Assembly (NCBI GenBank): GCA_965248915.1
Contig: OZ252216.1
Span: 310,001 to 374,000 of the forward strand
Direction of reading: 5' to 3'
DNA: 64,000 nt
Source: CBDFLA01 sp965248915
GTDB taxonomy: Bacteria; Pseudomonadota; Alphaproteobacteria; M2410
Numbering within the stretch: position 1 is the stretch's first letter; each line of letters starts with the position of its first letter. This document shows, in pieces, positions 1-7,295 of this stretch. The translations under genes and the position numbers were made by a program. The notes beneath the pieces are model-generated. The model saw only the letters and a program-made list of their open reading frames with translations. It did not search any database and had not been told where the DNA came from.

Positions 1-278
1 GTAGGCGTCCGTTCCACTTCATCTCGAAAGTAACCAAATGTCGCAATGATCATTCCGAAGGCGATGAACGTCATGTAAACACCCCAATACTCGAGAGGTA
101 TCCGTAGCCAGAAATGGAGAAGATTGTCTGCGGCCGGAAGTTCGTCAACAGACACCGCCGCGCAAGTGGCGGTTACGATCGTGAACATGCCTCCAACAAC
201 AAAGAGCCATTGTCCAAGACTCATTGTCTGGTCTTGATCTAGAGTTTTGCGTTTTTTCTTGGACATCATCCAAAACAT
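1..278 (-). CDS. Membrane protein, putative immunity protein 3 (partial, runs off left edge)
   Basis: Reading the minus strand from an ATG at 278 (further ATGs at 269 and 266) gives an open frame to the window edge. Its product starts with a short basic stretch (MSKKKRK from the 266 start), followed by two clear hydrophobic segments (WLFVVGGMFTIV and WGVYMTFIAFGMIIATFGYF), so it is an integral membrane protein cut off at about 92 codons. It lies 63 bases after the stop of the third toxin-like cassette, the same position that the other two membrane proteins hold behind theirs. A TTGACA hexamer at 299-304 could be the -35 box of its own promoter. I infer that it protects against the tip encoded at 342-2018. 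No family was recognised. Confidence 0.6.
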   Translation of the reverse strand, partial: MFWMMSKKKRKTLDQDQTMSLGQWLFVVGGMFTIVTATCAAVSVDELPAADNLLHFWLRIPLEYWGVYMTFIAFGMIIATFGYFRDEVERTP

Positions 279-341
279 ATTTGTACTGAAAGAGCGGATG
301 TCAAGTAATGCAACCGAAAATCGGTGTTGGTAACTTCCAAA

Positions 342-2018
342 TCAAGGCTCTTTGTCTGAGATTCGCTTTAGATTGTTTTCAATCTCCCTTGCGATTTCCT
401 GCAGTTTGCCCTCCAATTCACGTGCTTCTTTATGTGCCCAGTTACCGGTCGAGATGGCGAATTCAACCATACTCGGAATTGCGAGCGGGAGGAGTCTGGG
501 ACCGCCGACATTAAGCGCGACCTCAAACATATCTTGCCATTTTTCGTTCAACTTCGAAAAACGCTCATTGGATTTCATTCGACCAATGACCGTCGCGGTC
601 GCACCAGCGTACAGAGCTGACCGTGCTGCCGGAATATATGTTTCCCTTTCGAGCAGTGAGGACGGGTCAAAATCGGAAACAAGACCCGTCCAAGTGTCAC
701 GCTCTTTAAGGTCACTCCAGGTGAGACGATCGTTCGGATCTTGAGAATCAATCTGCTGTTGTCGCAGATCCTTGAATAGGGTCGTTGCAAATCCATTGAT
801 CATCGCTGCGCGCTTCGAGGATGTAGCACCAGTAGCGAATCCGGATCCTCCTGCCGCCAAGAGCTTAAGCGGGTCTCTTTCACCAAGGGCTAAGTCGGCG
901 CCGACTTCAATGCCAGCGTAAATCGATGGTGATTTAAGTGGCTTCGCGGCTCTTCCTACTGATTTGATGGAGTCACCAAAAATTTTCGCCAATCGCTCTG
1001 CCGCTTGCCTCTGTCGAATGCTGACTGCATCCACAACTTCATACGGTGATGGCGGTCGTGCGCGTTCCACTCTACCTATTTTCGGCTCCTTCTTTTTTGC
1101 AAATCTCGCTCCTTTCTGTCCGCGAATTGGCGCGGGGTTCTTCACAACCGTTTTTGCTTTTCGGACCTTGCCGAGCTTGCGAACCTTGCCAAGAGTGCGC
1201 AGCACTTTGATGCCCTTGCCCCACGGCGTGAAGCTGGCGATAAACAGACCCGTACTGAGGAGGTCGGCTGAAGCAGGATCGTTAAGCAAACGCCTGGCTT
1301 CTTCGACGCCCAAGATGTCCAGGATGAATTGTTGCTTTTCCTGCGCGCTCATAGACTGAAAACCATAGATCACATCGTCGATGGTCTCCTGGCCCCAATC
1401 GACAAGGTCATCAACTTGTTCGCTGGCATAGTCGTAAGCCTCGCCGGCCGCATCAACTGTGGCGTCGTAAGCGTCTCCCGCCATGTCAAAGGTGGCATCG
1501 ACAGCCTCCTCGGCTCTTCGTCTACCGTATTGGTACGCATCTCCTGCTTGTTCCCGCCCGTAGTCATAAGCCTCATCCGCCAGCTCACCCGCCTGTTGCG
1601 CTTTTCGTTCAAACCAATTGAGGTCGTCGCCTTGCAATGCGTTGGCAGGCGATGTCGATGCGGCTTGCGCCATCTGTTGTTGACGCTCCGCGGCCTCAGC
1701 TTCAGCCTGTTGTTCTTTGGCCCATTTCTTGTTCCGTTCTATTCGCTCAATGGCGGCCCAGGCAGGAACCAGGGTCGGATTGGCACCGCCGAACATCTCG
1801 TTATAGATGTCCTTGTCCATGTTGCGCGCGTCATCAATGGTCATGTCCGGCAGATCGGCAATGTTGTCTGGGATCTCATCAAACGTTTGCGGGAGACGTG
1901 TCATGCGCGGCGGAAAGGGGGAAGGCGGTGGTGCACTAGGGTCAAGCGGACCGTTGTTGGTTTGAGCCAGAAAGGCCCGCAGATCCGCTGGATCTGGTGT
2001 CATGTCTTTCGGCAACAC
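342..2018 (-). CDS. Silent polymorphic-toxin cassette 3: constant region plus C-terminal tip 3
   Basis: The frame shares its first ~305 residues with the full-length protein at 5159-7027: LPKDMTPDPADL, the 11-residue AGDAY-type repeats, and the GQKGARF junction near residues 300-306. It then diverges into a tip of about 250 residues containing GGSGFATGATSS and a late WQDMFEVALNVGGPR motif. The listed start is GTG and is only a valine codon in the full-length homologue. Homology and the open frame continue upstream to about 2160-2192 with no ATG, GTG or TTG that could serve, and run into the end of the preceding membrane-protein gene. I read it as a start-less donor cassette that could replace the expressed tip by recombination in the constant region. 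Low-level translation from the internal GTG or the following ATG (MTPDPADL) cannot be excluded. Confidence 0.7.
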   Translation of the reverse strand: MLPKDMTPDPADLRAFLAQTNNGPLDPSAPPPSPFPPRMTRLPQTFDEIPDNIADLPDMTIDDARNMDKDIYNEMFGGANPTLVPAWAAIERIERNKKWAKEQQAEAEAAERQQQMAQAASTSPANALQGDDLNWFERKAQQAGELADEAYDYGREQAGDAYQYGRRRAEEAVDATFDMAGDAYDATVDAAGEAYDYASEQVDDLVDWGQETIDDVIYGFQSMSAQEKQQFILDILGVEEARRLLNDPASADLLSTGLFIASFTPWGKGIKVLRTLGKVRKLGKVRKAKTVVKNPAPIRGQKGARFAKKKEPKIGRVERARPPSPYEVVDAVSIRQRQAAERLAKIFGDSIKSVGRAAKPLKSPSIYAGIEVGADLALGERDPLKLLAAGGSGFATGATSSKRAAMINGFATTLFKDLRQQQIDSQDPNDRLTWSDLKERDTWTGLVSDFDPSSLLERETYIPAARSALYAGATATVIGRMKSNERFSKLNEKWQDMFEVALNVGGPRLLPLAIPSMVEFAISTGNWAHKEARELEGKLQEIAREIENNLKRISDKEP

Positions 2019-2160
2019 AGGTTTTGGTGGACCGCGACGAGGGCGAGGGCTCGGCCCAGGATTGTAACCGGTCGGAGCCGGGGGTGATCCATAAGGCGGG
2101 GCAGAACTTGCCGGAGAGGCGCTCTCCCCATAAGGCGCGGAATAACCCGGCGCATTATGC
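1101..2160 (-). repeat. Constant-region repeat, copy 3
   Basis: This is the third copy of the toxin constant region. It is the longest of the two partial copies and reaches back into the Pro/Gly-rich segment (GSPPAPTGYNPGPSPRP). It differs from the other copies at scattered sites, but long stretches such as that around 1250-1370 match both other copies. The edges are judged by eye from where the alignment to 5780-6836 stops. Confidence 0.8.
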
Positions 2161-2179
2161 GAAAATTTAGTCGCCTTCT

Positions 2180-3001
2180 CTACTTGTGTCCGTCATTGTT
2201 GTCATTTGAAAGAGATGTGACCGTGCGCCTAAAGGCTGCTTGGGAAAATGCATAAATAGCTACAAACAGAAGAACCCAATAAATGTAATACGGCCAATAT
2301 ACATTGAGATATTTCGCCCAACTTGCTTCCTCATCGGCCATCGCGCCATATTTGGAGAAGTAGTGCAGGGTCGCAATTATTGAACCGGTAACAAGAAGCG
2401 TATATACAACCTGATATCTACGGCGGTGTTTGTATCCTTGACCTGTAGCATCGTAGGAGTCGTTCCAGCGATGCAATAAGAATCTAAGTCGATGGTGTCC
2501 AAAGTAGTACACTGCAAATGGAAACAATCCAACGAAGAACCAGATAGCGAGCATGGTTCCATTTTGAAAAATGAGCGCCCAAGCTGTCAGTGTTGTGGGC
2601 GCTTCACTGACAGACTGGAGATAGGTATTCCATAGCAGCGGAACGATGAATGACAAATAGGCAAGAAGTATTCTTGTCCAACCCAGTCGAGTAAATTGGG
2701 GGCGCTTGAGCTGAGTGAACGTACGAGAATTGGTGACGAAGTAATTTTTGAGTCCGCTGAAGTCGAAACGGTCAAGTACTGGGATAGCCCAAGCGACTGC
2801 AGCGAACATTAGATAAATTGTCCAGTAGTGATATGCTATTCGAGAAAAGTACTCTCCAAGATTCGCAGCTGCGCCATGTTGTCCTTCCAACTTGTGGCCG
2901 AAACCTACGGTAATCAAAAAAATTAGAAATACCGCCACCGCAAGATTTCCACGAGAAAAGAGTTTCTTTTCGTCAGTCTCCAAGTTCGATTTCGTTTTCA
3001 T
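2180..3001 (-). CDS. Multi-spanning membrane protein, putative immunity protein 2
   Basis: The 273-residue product has a charged N-terminus (MKTKSNLETDEKK) and about six hydrophobic segments, for example LAVAVFLIFLITVGFG, IYLMFAAVAWAIPVL and YYIYWVLLFVAIYAF. It is therefore an inner-membrane protein. The frame is open to a TTG at 3043, but that codon lies in a TTGACA hexamer (3038-3043) that looks like a -35 box, so I take the ATG at 3001. The gene is visibly A+T-richer than the constant regions around it. It lies directly downstream of cassette 2, and its stop is only about 20 bases from where homology of cassette 3 begins. I infer immunity to tip 2 from position and membrane topology; there is no recognised domain. 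Confidence 0.7.
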   Translation of the reverse strand: MKTKSNLETDEKKLFSRGNLAVAVFLIFLITVGFGHKLEGQHGAAANLGEYFSRIAYHYWTIYLMFAAVAWAIPVLDRFDFSGLKNYFVTNSRTFTQLKRPQFTRLGWTRILLAYLSFIVPLLWNTYLQSVSEAPTTLTAWALIFQNGTMLAIWFFVGLFPFAVYYFGHHRLRFLLHRWNDSYDATGQGYKHRRRYQVVYTLLVTGSIIATLHYFSKYGAMADEEASWAKYLNVYWPYYIYWVLLFVAIYAFSQAAFRRTVTSLSNDNNDGHK

Positions 3002-3093
3002 GGCGATAAAGATCTGGTTTCTCGAAATTGATCTAAATGTCAACTACCATAATAAGCGAGCAATTTGTAGAAGTTTCCATCTGAGAATTTGTT

Positions 3094-4518
3094 TTATTCA
3101 GATATCACGTCCTCCAATTCGGGAAGTACAGCATCCAAAACGCGTGGTGCATAAACATTGATGCTGGTTTCCACAAAATCCTGCCATCCCTGGGATGCGC
3201 CGCCTGCACTCATGAGTGCCTTGGCAGCAGAGACGACAACGGGTGTCAGGGCAGCCCAGTTTCCTGCCTCAATAGCTTCCATATATGATTCACCAATGTG
3301 AAGAGGGGAGAAGCCTCTGCCCGGTTCATATATCTCCTTGAGGAATGTCGTAACCACCGCATTTGCGACAGCAATACCCAAAGATTTCGTCACCCCTGAA
3401 ACTGCTCCGGAAGCAAAAGAGAGTAGCAAGTCTTCGCGATCTGACTCGTCGGAAAGGTAGGCCTCATTCACCGACTCCCAGCCGCCAAAGAATACACCTT
3501 TGCCCACGAACTTTGCTAATTCTTTTGAGAAGTTCGCAGTTGCAATATTGGCGGCACTGGCAAGATCATGCGCTTGTATTGGTCTTGGTTTATTCTTAAC
3601 TCGCCATGGCGGCTCCTTCCCTTTTGCAAATCTCGCACCTTTTTGTCCGCGAATGGGGGCGGTGCTTTTGATCCCAGCTTGAGCCTTACGGGCCTTGCCG
3701 AGCTTGCGCACTTTGCCGAGGGTACGGACAACTTTGATGCCTTTGCCCCAGGGTGTGAAGCTCGCGAGGAATAGACCGGTACTGAGGAGGTCGGCTGAAG
3801 CAGGATCGTTAAGCAAACGCCTGGCTTCTTCGACGCCCAAGATGTCCAGGATGAATTGTTGCTTTTCCTGCGCGCTCATAGACTGAAATCCATAAATCAC
3901 ATCGTCGATGGTCTCCTGGCCCCAATCGACAAGGTCATCAACTTGTTCGCTGGCATAGTCGTAAGCCTCGCCGGCCGCATCAACTGTGGCGTCGTAAGCG
4001 TCTCCCGCCATGTCAAAGGTGGCATCGACAGCCTCCCCGGCTCTTCGTCTACCGTATTGGTACGCATCTCCCGCTTGTTCCCGCCCGTAGTCATAGGCCT
4101 CATCCGCCAGCTCACCCGCCTGTTGCGCTTTTCGTTCAAACCAATTGAGGTCGTCGCCTTGCGATGCGTTGGCAGGCGATGTCGATGCGGCTTGCGCCAT
4201 CTGTTGTTGACGCTCTGCGGCTTCAACTTGTGCCTGTTGTTCCTGGGCCCATTTCTTCTCACGCTCGCGCCGTTCGATGGCAGCCCAGGCCGGCACCAAG
4301 GTCGGATTGGCCCCGCCGAACATCTCGTTATAGACGTCCTTGTCCATGTTGCGCGCATCATCGATCGTCATATCCGGCAGATCGGCAATGTTGTCTGGAA
4401 TCTCATCAAATGTCCGCGGAAGATGCGTCATACGCGGCGGAAAGGGGGAAGGCGGCGGTGCACTCGGGTCAACGGTGCCCCTAATCAGTGTCAGCTCCCA
4501 TCCTGTCCTTGGACACAA
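3094..4518 (-). CDS. Silent polymorphic-toxin cassette 2: constant region plus C-terminal tip 2
   Basis: From about 4476 downward this frame encodes the same constant region as 5159-7027, starting at DPSAPPPSPFPP and ending at the GQKGARF junction (residues about 291-297 of the frame). A distinct tip of about 177 residues follows, containing SFASGAVSGVTKS and WQDFVETSINVYAPR. The only frame start is a TTG at 4518, inside the 3' end of the preceding membrane-protein gene (stop at 4481), so the first 16 residues are out-of-frame read-through of that gene and not toxin sequence. There is no promoter or ribosome-binding site at the boundary. I infer a start-less donor cassette. Expression by translational coupling from the upstream gene is possible but unsupported. 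Confidence 0.7.
   Translation of the reverse strand: MCPRTGWELTLIRGTVDPSAPPPSPFPPRMTHLPRTFDEIPDNIADLPDMTIDDARNMDKDVYNEMFGGANPTLVPAWAAIERREREKKWAQEQQAQVEAAERQQQMAQAASTSPANASQGDDLNWFERKAQQAGELADEAYDYGREQAGDAYQYGRRRAGEAVDATFDMAGDAYDATVDAAGEAYDYASEQVDDLVDWGQETIDDVIYGFQSMSAQEKQQFILDILGVEEARRLLNDPASADLLSTGLFLASFTPWGKGIKVVRTLGKVRKLGKARKAQAGIKSTAPIRGQKGARFAKGKEPPWRVKNKPRPIQAHDLASAANIATANFSKELAKFVGKGVFFGGWESVNEAYLSDESDREDLLLSFASGAVSGVTKSLGIAVANAVVTTFLKEIYEPGRGFSPLHIGESYMEAIEAGNWAALTPVVVSAAKALMSAGGASQGWQDFVETSINVYAPRVLDAVLPELEDVISE
3628..4475 (-). repeat. Constant-region repeat, copy 2
   Basis: By eye, 3628-4278 matches 5780-6430 base for base at a constant offset of 2152, about 650 bases including synonymous positions. 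Beyond 4279 the two copies diverge at scattered sites up to the copy edge near 4475, directly beside the stop codon of the preceding membrane-protein gene. Such identity over coding sequence points to very recent duplication or ongoing gene conversion. Confidence 0.85.
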
Positions 4519-5026
4519 TGTAGCGTTTCGTCCAATACATATTGACCGCAGCCAGCAATGAACCCGCTATTAGATAGAATCCCCAATCATTTTGCCACCA
4601 AATCGAAAACGTGTTGATGATGCGAGCTTCGTCGCCGAGAATTGACCAGTATCCAATGTATGGAAAGGCAAAAAGAAGGATGACAATTCCGGCTAACATG
4701 CGCTTCCATGCTCGAAATGCCGTTCGAGCTGTTGCTCCTCGTTTATGGAGTTTCTCCAGGTTTCCCCATCCCATGAAACCGGCAAGCATCATTACGAGTG
4801 AGAGGTAGATAAAGATTACGAATGTCACATCAATGTACGACTTCAAGGCTAACAACATGACTTCAACACTAGATGCGCCGGATGACCGGTCGGTTCCAAA
4901 CACGTAGCGGAGGGGTACAAGAAGTGTAAGAACACAAAAGTAGAAAGTAGAAGTTATCAAGAGAGTATAAGATATCTCTACAACGCGTTTAGAGCGTAGA
5001 GGCTTCTTCAATCTTCGCTTTTTCAT
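4481..5026 (-). CDS. Four-span membrane protein, putative immunity protein 1
   Basis: The 181-residue product starts with a very basic stretch (MKKRRLKKPLRSKR), followed by four hydrophobic segments around residues 20-42, 64-86, 108-128 and 146-166. It ends in a hydrophilic tail. This is a small inner-membrane protein with no signal peptide and no family that I recognise. It follows the full-length toxin-like gene by 132 bases and has its own strong promoter in that gap (5069-5097), so it can be made independently of the toxin, as expected of an immunity gene. By position I assign it to tip 1. Several membrane immunity proteins of pore-forming bacteriocins have comparable size and topology, but no sequence relation is claimed. 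Confidence 0.75.
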   Translation of the reverse strand: MKKRRLKKPLRSKRVVEISYTLLITSTFYFCVLTLLVPLRYVFGTDRSSGASSVEVMLLALKSYIDVTFVIFIYLSLVMMLAGFMGWGNLEKLHKRGATARTAFRAWKRMLAGIVILLFAFPYIGYWSILGDEARIINTFSIWWQNDWGFYLIAGSLLAAVNMYWTKRYIVSKDRMGADTD

Positions 5027-5068
5027 TTGAGTTCAATCTTAAGTGCGCCAATGTGGTCCGCAGTTTTG

Positions 5069-5097
5069 ATAGTACACGCAAAAATAGAGGTGGTCAA
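5069..5097 (-). promoter_or_regulatory. Sigma-70-type promoter of the putative immunity gene 1
   Basis: On the minus strand a TTGACC hexamer (5092-5097) and a TACTAT hexamer (5069-5074) are separated by exactly 17 bases. This predicts a start of transcription near 5062 and a leader of about 36 bases before the ATG at 5026. A short dyad (5101-5114, GAGCA/TGCTC) lies just upstream. Confidence 0.6.
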
Positions 5098-5158
5098 AGA
5101 GAGCAATTGTGCTCGTTGGCTTTTGGTTGAGGGCTGACAGTATTTTGATATAGAAAAA

Positions 5159-7027
5159 TTACTCAGCGTACTCGCCCAGTCCAAGTTGTCTGTTGGAGTA
5201 GTCAGCGTACCATCTTAGAGCGTCAGGGATCTTTCTTATCGGGTCTGCGTCTAGGGCAGGCCAAAGATATGGCAACAGCATTCTTGCAACATGCGTCATT
5301 TCTTTCTCCAATCCATATGGAGAGGCAATTGCTCCCGCCAGCGCCGCTCCTGCTCCCGTGCTTCCCCAGCCAGTGACATGTCGCCCTGAGGAATCCAGAA
5401 GCGTTGTGCCTGGCGCAGGGTCTTTTAGTGCGCCCTCGCCAGCGGCAAGAAGTCCGCGTGTGACCGCGCGTCCAAGACGCGCTTTACCTGATGGGCCGTA
5501 GAGTGTATCGGGAATTAGGCCTTGCCCCAATCCTCCTAGAAAGCCAACCCCCAGATTCTTGAGATTGTAATATTCCGAGTCACCCAACTTGCCATCGTCT
5601 CTTAGATCAGCGGCAATCTGACCCGCGAGTTCTGGTCCTGCTCCCAACAATCCACCGTGGAACATTGTGGCTTTGACGAGTTCCTTCTCAAACTTCGCTG
5701 CCGCTTTTGCCGAAGCTGTCCTGCCGAGGTCTTGTAATACTCGACCTTCAATTCTGGATTGTTCTGTTCTTGCCTTCCCAAATCTCGCACCTTTTTGTCC
5801 GCGAATGGGGGCGGTGCTTTTGATCCCAGCTTGAGCCTTACGGGCCTTGCCGAGCTTGCGCACTTTGCCGAGGGTACGGACAACTTTGATGCCTTTGCCC
5901 CAGGGTGTGAAGCTCGCGAGGAATAGACCGGTACTGAGGAGGTCGGCTGAAGCAGGATCGTTAAGCAAACGCCTGGCTTCTTCGACGCCCAAGATGTCCA
6001 GGATGAATTGTTGCTTTTCCTGCGCGCTCATAGACTGAAATCCATAAATCACATCGTCGATGGTCTCCTGGCCCCAATCGACAAGGTCATCAACTTGTTC
6101 GCTGGCATAGTCGTAAGCCTCGCCGGCCGCATCAACTGTGGCGTCGTAAGCGTCTCCCGCCATGTCAAAGGTGGCATCGACAGCCTCCCCGGCTCTTCGT
6201 CTACCGTATTGGTACGCATCTCCCGCTTGTTCCCGCCCGTAGTCATAGGCCTCATCCGCCAGCTCACCCGCCTGTTGCGCTTTTCGTTCAAACCAATTGA
6301 GGTCGTCGCCTTGCGATGCGTTGGCAGGCGATGTCGATGCGGCTTGCGCCATCTGTTGTTGACGCTCTGCGGCTTCAACTTGTGCCTGTTGTTCCTGGGC
6401 CCATTTCTTCTCACGCTCGCGCCGTTCGATTGCGGCCCAGGCAGGAACCAGGGTCGGATTGGCCCCACCGAACATCTCGTTATAGATGTCCTTGTCCATG
6501 TTGCGCGCGTCATCGATCGTCATATCCGGCAGATCGGCAATGTTGTCTGGAATCTCATCAAACGTTCTTGGCAGATGCGTCATACGCGGCGGGAAGGGGG
6601 AAGGCGGCGGTGCACTCGGGTCAAGCGGACCGTTGTTGGATTGAGCCAGAAAGGCCCGCAGATCCGCTGGATCTGGTGTCATGTCTTTCGGCAACACAGG
6701 TCTTGGTGGACCGCGACGAGGGCGAGGGCTCGGCCCAGGATTGTAACCGGTCGGAGCCGGGGGTGATCCATAAGCGGGGGCAAATCCCGGCTGTGGAACG
6801 GTTCCCCCATTGGGGGCGGAAAAGCCCGGAGCATAACGAGGCAGAAAACCAGGCGGGATACCCTGACCAAAACCAGGCGTGGGCGGCGAGACCTGCCCTG
6901 ACAACGGAGCAGGGCGATTTTGCCCAAAGCTGTTCAGTCCAAAAGAAGCTGGATCTGGCTGCTGCCCTTGCAACAGCATTTGGTAGTAGACGGAGGGGCT
7001 CAACCCCCCAAATGGCGGCGTATACAT
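5159..7027 (-). CDS. Full-length polymorphic-toxin-like protein, tip 1
   Basis: I choose the ATG at 7027 (622 residues) because GGGAG lies five bases before it; the frame is open to 7114, but no ribosome-binding site precedes that start. Seen: residues 1-150 are Pro/Gly-rich with no signal peptide. A charged Gln/Glu-rich helix lies at about 196-233, six 11-residue repeats of the AGDAYxxxxxx type at about 253-323, a hydrophobic then basic pre-toxin-like segment (FTPWGKGIKVV) at about 360-395, and a GQKGARF junction at 410-416. The tip, 417-622, is Gly-rich and hydrophobic. The constant part recurs in two downstream cassettes with other tips, which identifies the architecture. I see no Rhs, filamentous-haemagglutinin, VgrG, PAAR or LXG domain, so the export route is unknown. 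Activity of the tip is inferred to be membrane-directed. Confidence 0.75.
   Translation of the reverse strand: MYTPPFGGLSPSVYYQMLLQGQQPDPASFGLNSFGQNRPAPLSGQVSPPTPGFGQGIPPGFLPRYAPGFSAPNGGTVPQPGFAPAYGSPPAPTGYNPGPSPRPRRGPPRPVLPKDMTPDPADLRAFLAQSNNGPLDPSAPPPSPFPPRMTHLPRTFDEIPDNIADLPDMTIDDARNMDKDIYNEMFGGANPTLVPAWAAIERREREKKWAQEQQAQVEAAERQQQMAQAASTSPANASQGDDLNWFERKAQQAGELADEAYDYGREQAGDAYQYGRRRAGEAVDATFDMAGDAYDATVDAAGEAYDYASEQVDDLVDWGQETIDDVIYGFQSMSAQEKQQFILDILGVEEARRLLNDPASADLLSTGLFLASFTPWGKGIKVVRTLGKVRKLGKARKAQAGIKSTAPIRGQKGARFGKARTEQSRIEGRVLQDLGRTASAKAAAKFEKELVKATMFHGGLLGAGPELAGQIAADLRDDGKLGDSEYYNLKNLGVGFLGGLGQGLIPDTLYGPSGKARLGRAVTRGLLAAGEGALKDPAPGTTLLDSSGRHVTGWGSTGAGAALAGAIASPYGLEKEMTHVARMLLPYLWPALDADPIRKIPDALRWYADYSNRQLGLGEYAE
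5780..6836 (-). repeat. Constant-region repeat, copy 1 (inside the full-length gene)
   Basis: This is the part of the full-length gene that recurs in the two downstream cassettes. From 5780 to 6430 it appears identical to 3628-4278. From about 6431 to 6500 it instead matches copy 3 at several sites where copy 2 differs, so copy 1 is a mosaic of the other two. Homology to copy 3 extends to about 6836; homology to copy 2 ends near 6627. Confidence 0.85.
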
Positions 7028-7162
7028 AAGATCTCCCATCTGGGCCGCCCAAAATGCACAAAGGACGGCCCAGTCTGTTTTCCACAACAACCGTACGCGA
7101 AACACGGTACTCATAATGAGGAAATCAGCTCAAAAGACCGCAAAACACGTACAGTACAAAAA

Positions 7163-7191
7163 GATGTATGATATTCGTAAAGCCCTGTCAA
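7163..7191 (-). promoter_or_regulatory. Sigma-70-type promoter of the full-length toxin-like gene
   Basis: A perfect TTGACA (7186-7191, minus strand) lies 17 bases from TACATC (7163-7168). Transcription would start near 7156, giving a leader of about 129 bases to the chosen ATG at 7027, or 42 bases to the ATG at 7114. No equivalent lies before the constant regions of cassettes 2 and 3. Confidence 0.6.
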
Positions 7192-7233
7192 GGGGAAAAT
7201 GCACGAAGGGCTGAGTGAGTGTTTGTGCCTGCA

Positions 7234-7279
7234 CGGAAGGCGCAGGTCAGCGCACCATGTAATCAGGTGTTGCCTTCCG
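7234..7279 (-). terminator. Possible hairpin at the end of the TonB-receptor gene
   Basis: An 8-base inverted repeat (CGGAAGGC at 7234-7241 and GCCTTCCG at 7272-7279) with a 30-base loop lies just past the stop of the receptor gene on the minus strand. There is no T-run, so it is at best a weak or Rho-assisted terminator; an alternative pairing (CCTGC/GCAGG, 7228-7246) overlaps it. Confidence 0.25.
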
Positions 7280-7295
7280 TTGCGGGCGCAGTGGT

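Noticed and set aside
1329..2087. Long plus-strand frames (about 230-250 codons) opposite each constant region, also at 3856-4545 and 6008-6766
   Set aside because: They recur only because the minus-strand coding sequence recurs. They have no ribosome-binding site, and their composition (Arg/Val/Leu-rich, no domain) is that of an antisense shadow.
5159..7114. Start of the full-length toxin-like protein at 7114
   Set aside because: No ribosome-binding site before it; GGGAG precedes the ATG at 7027. Kept only as an alternative.
1..7200. Insertion sequence or prophage as the cause of the repeated cassettes
   Set aside because: No transposase, integrase, terminal inverted repeat or phage gene was found; the repeats are the coding constant regions themselves.
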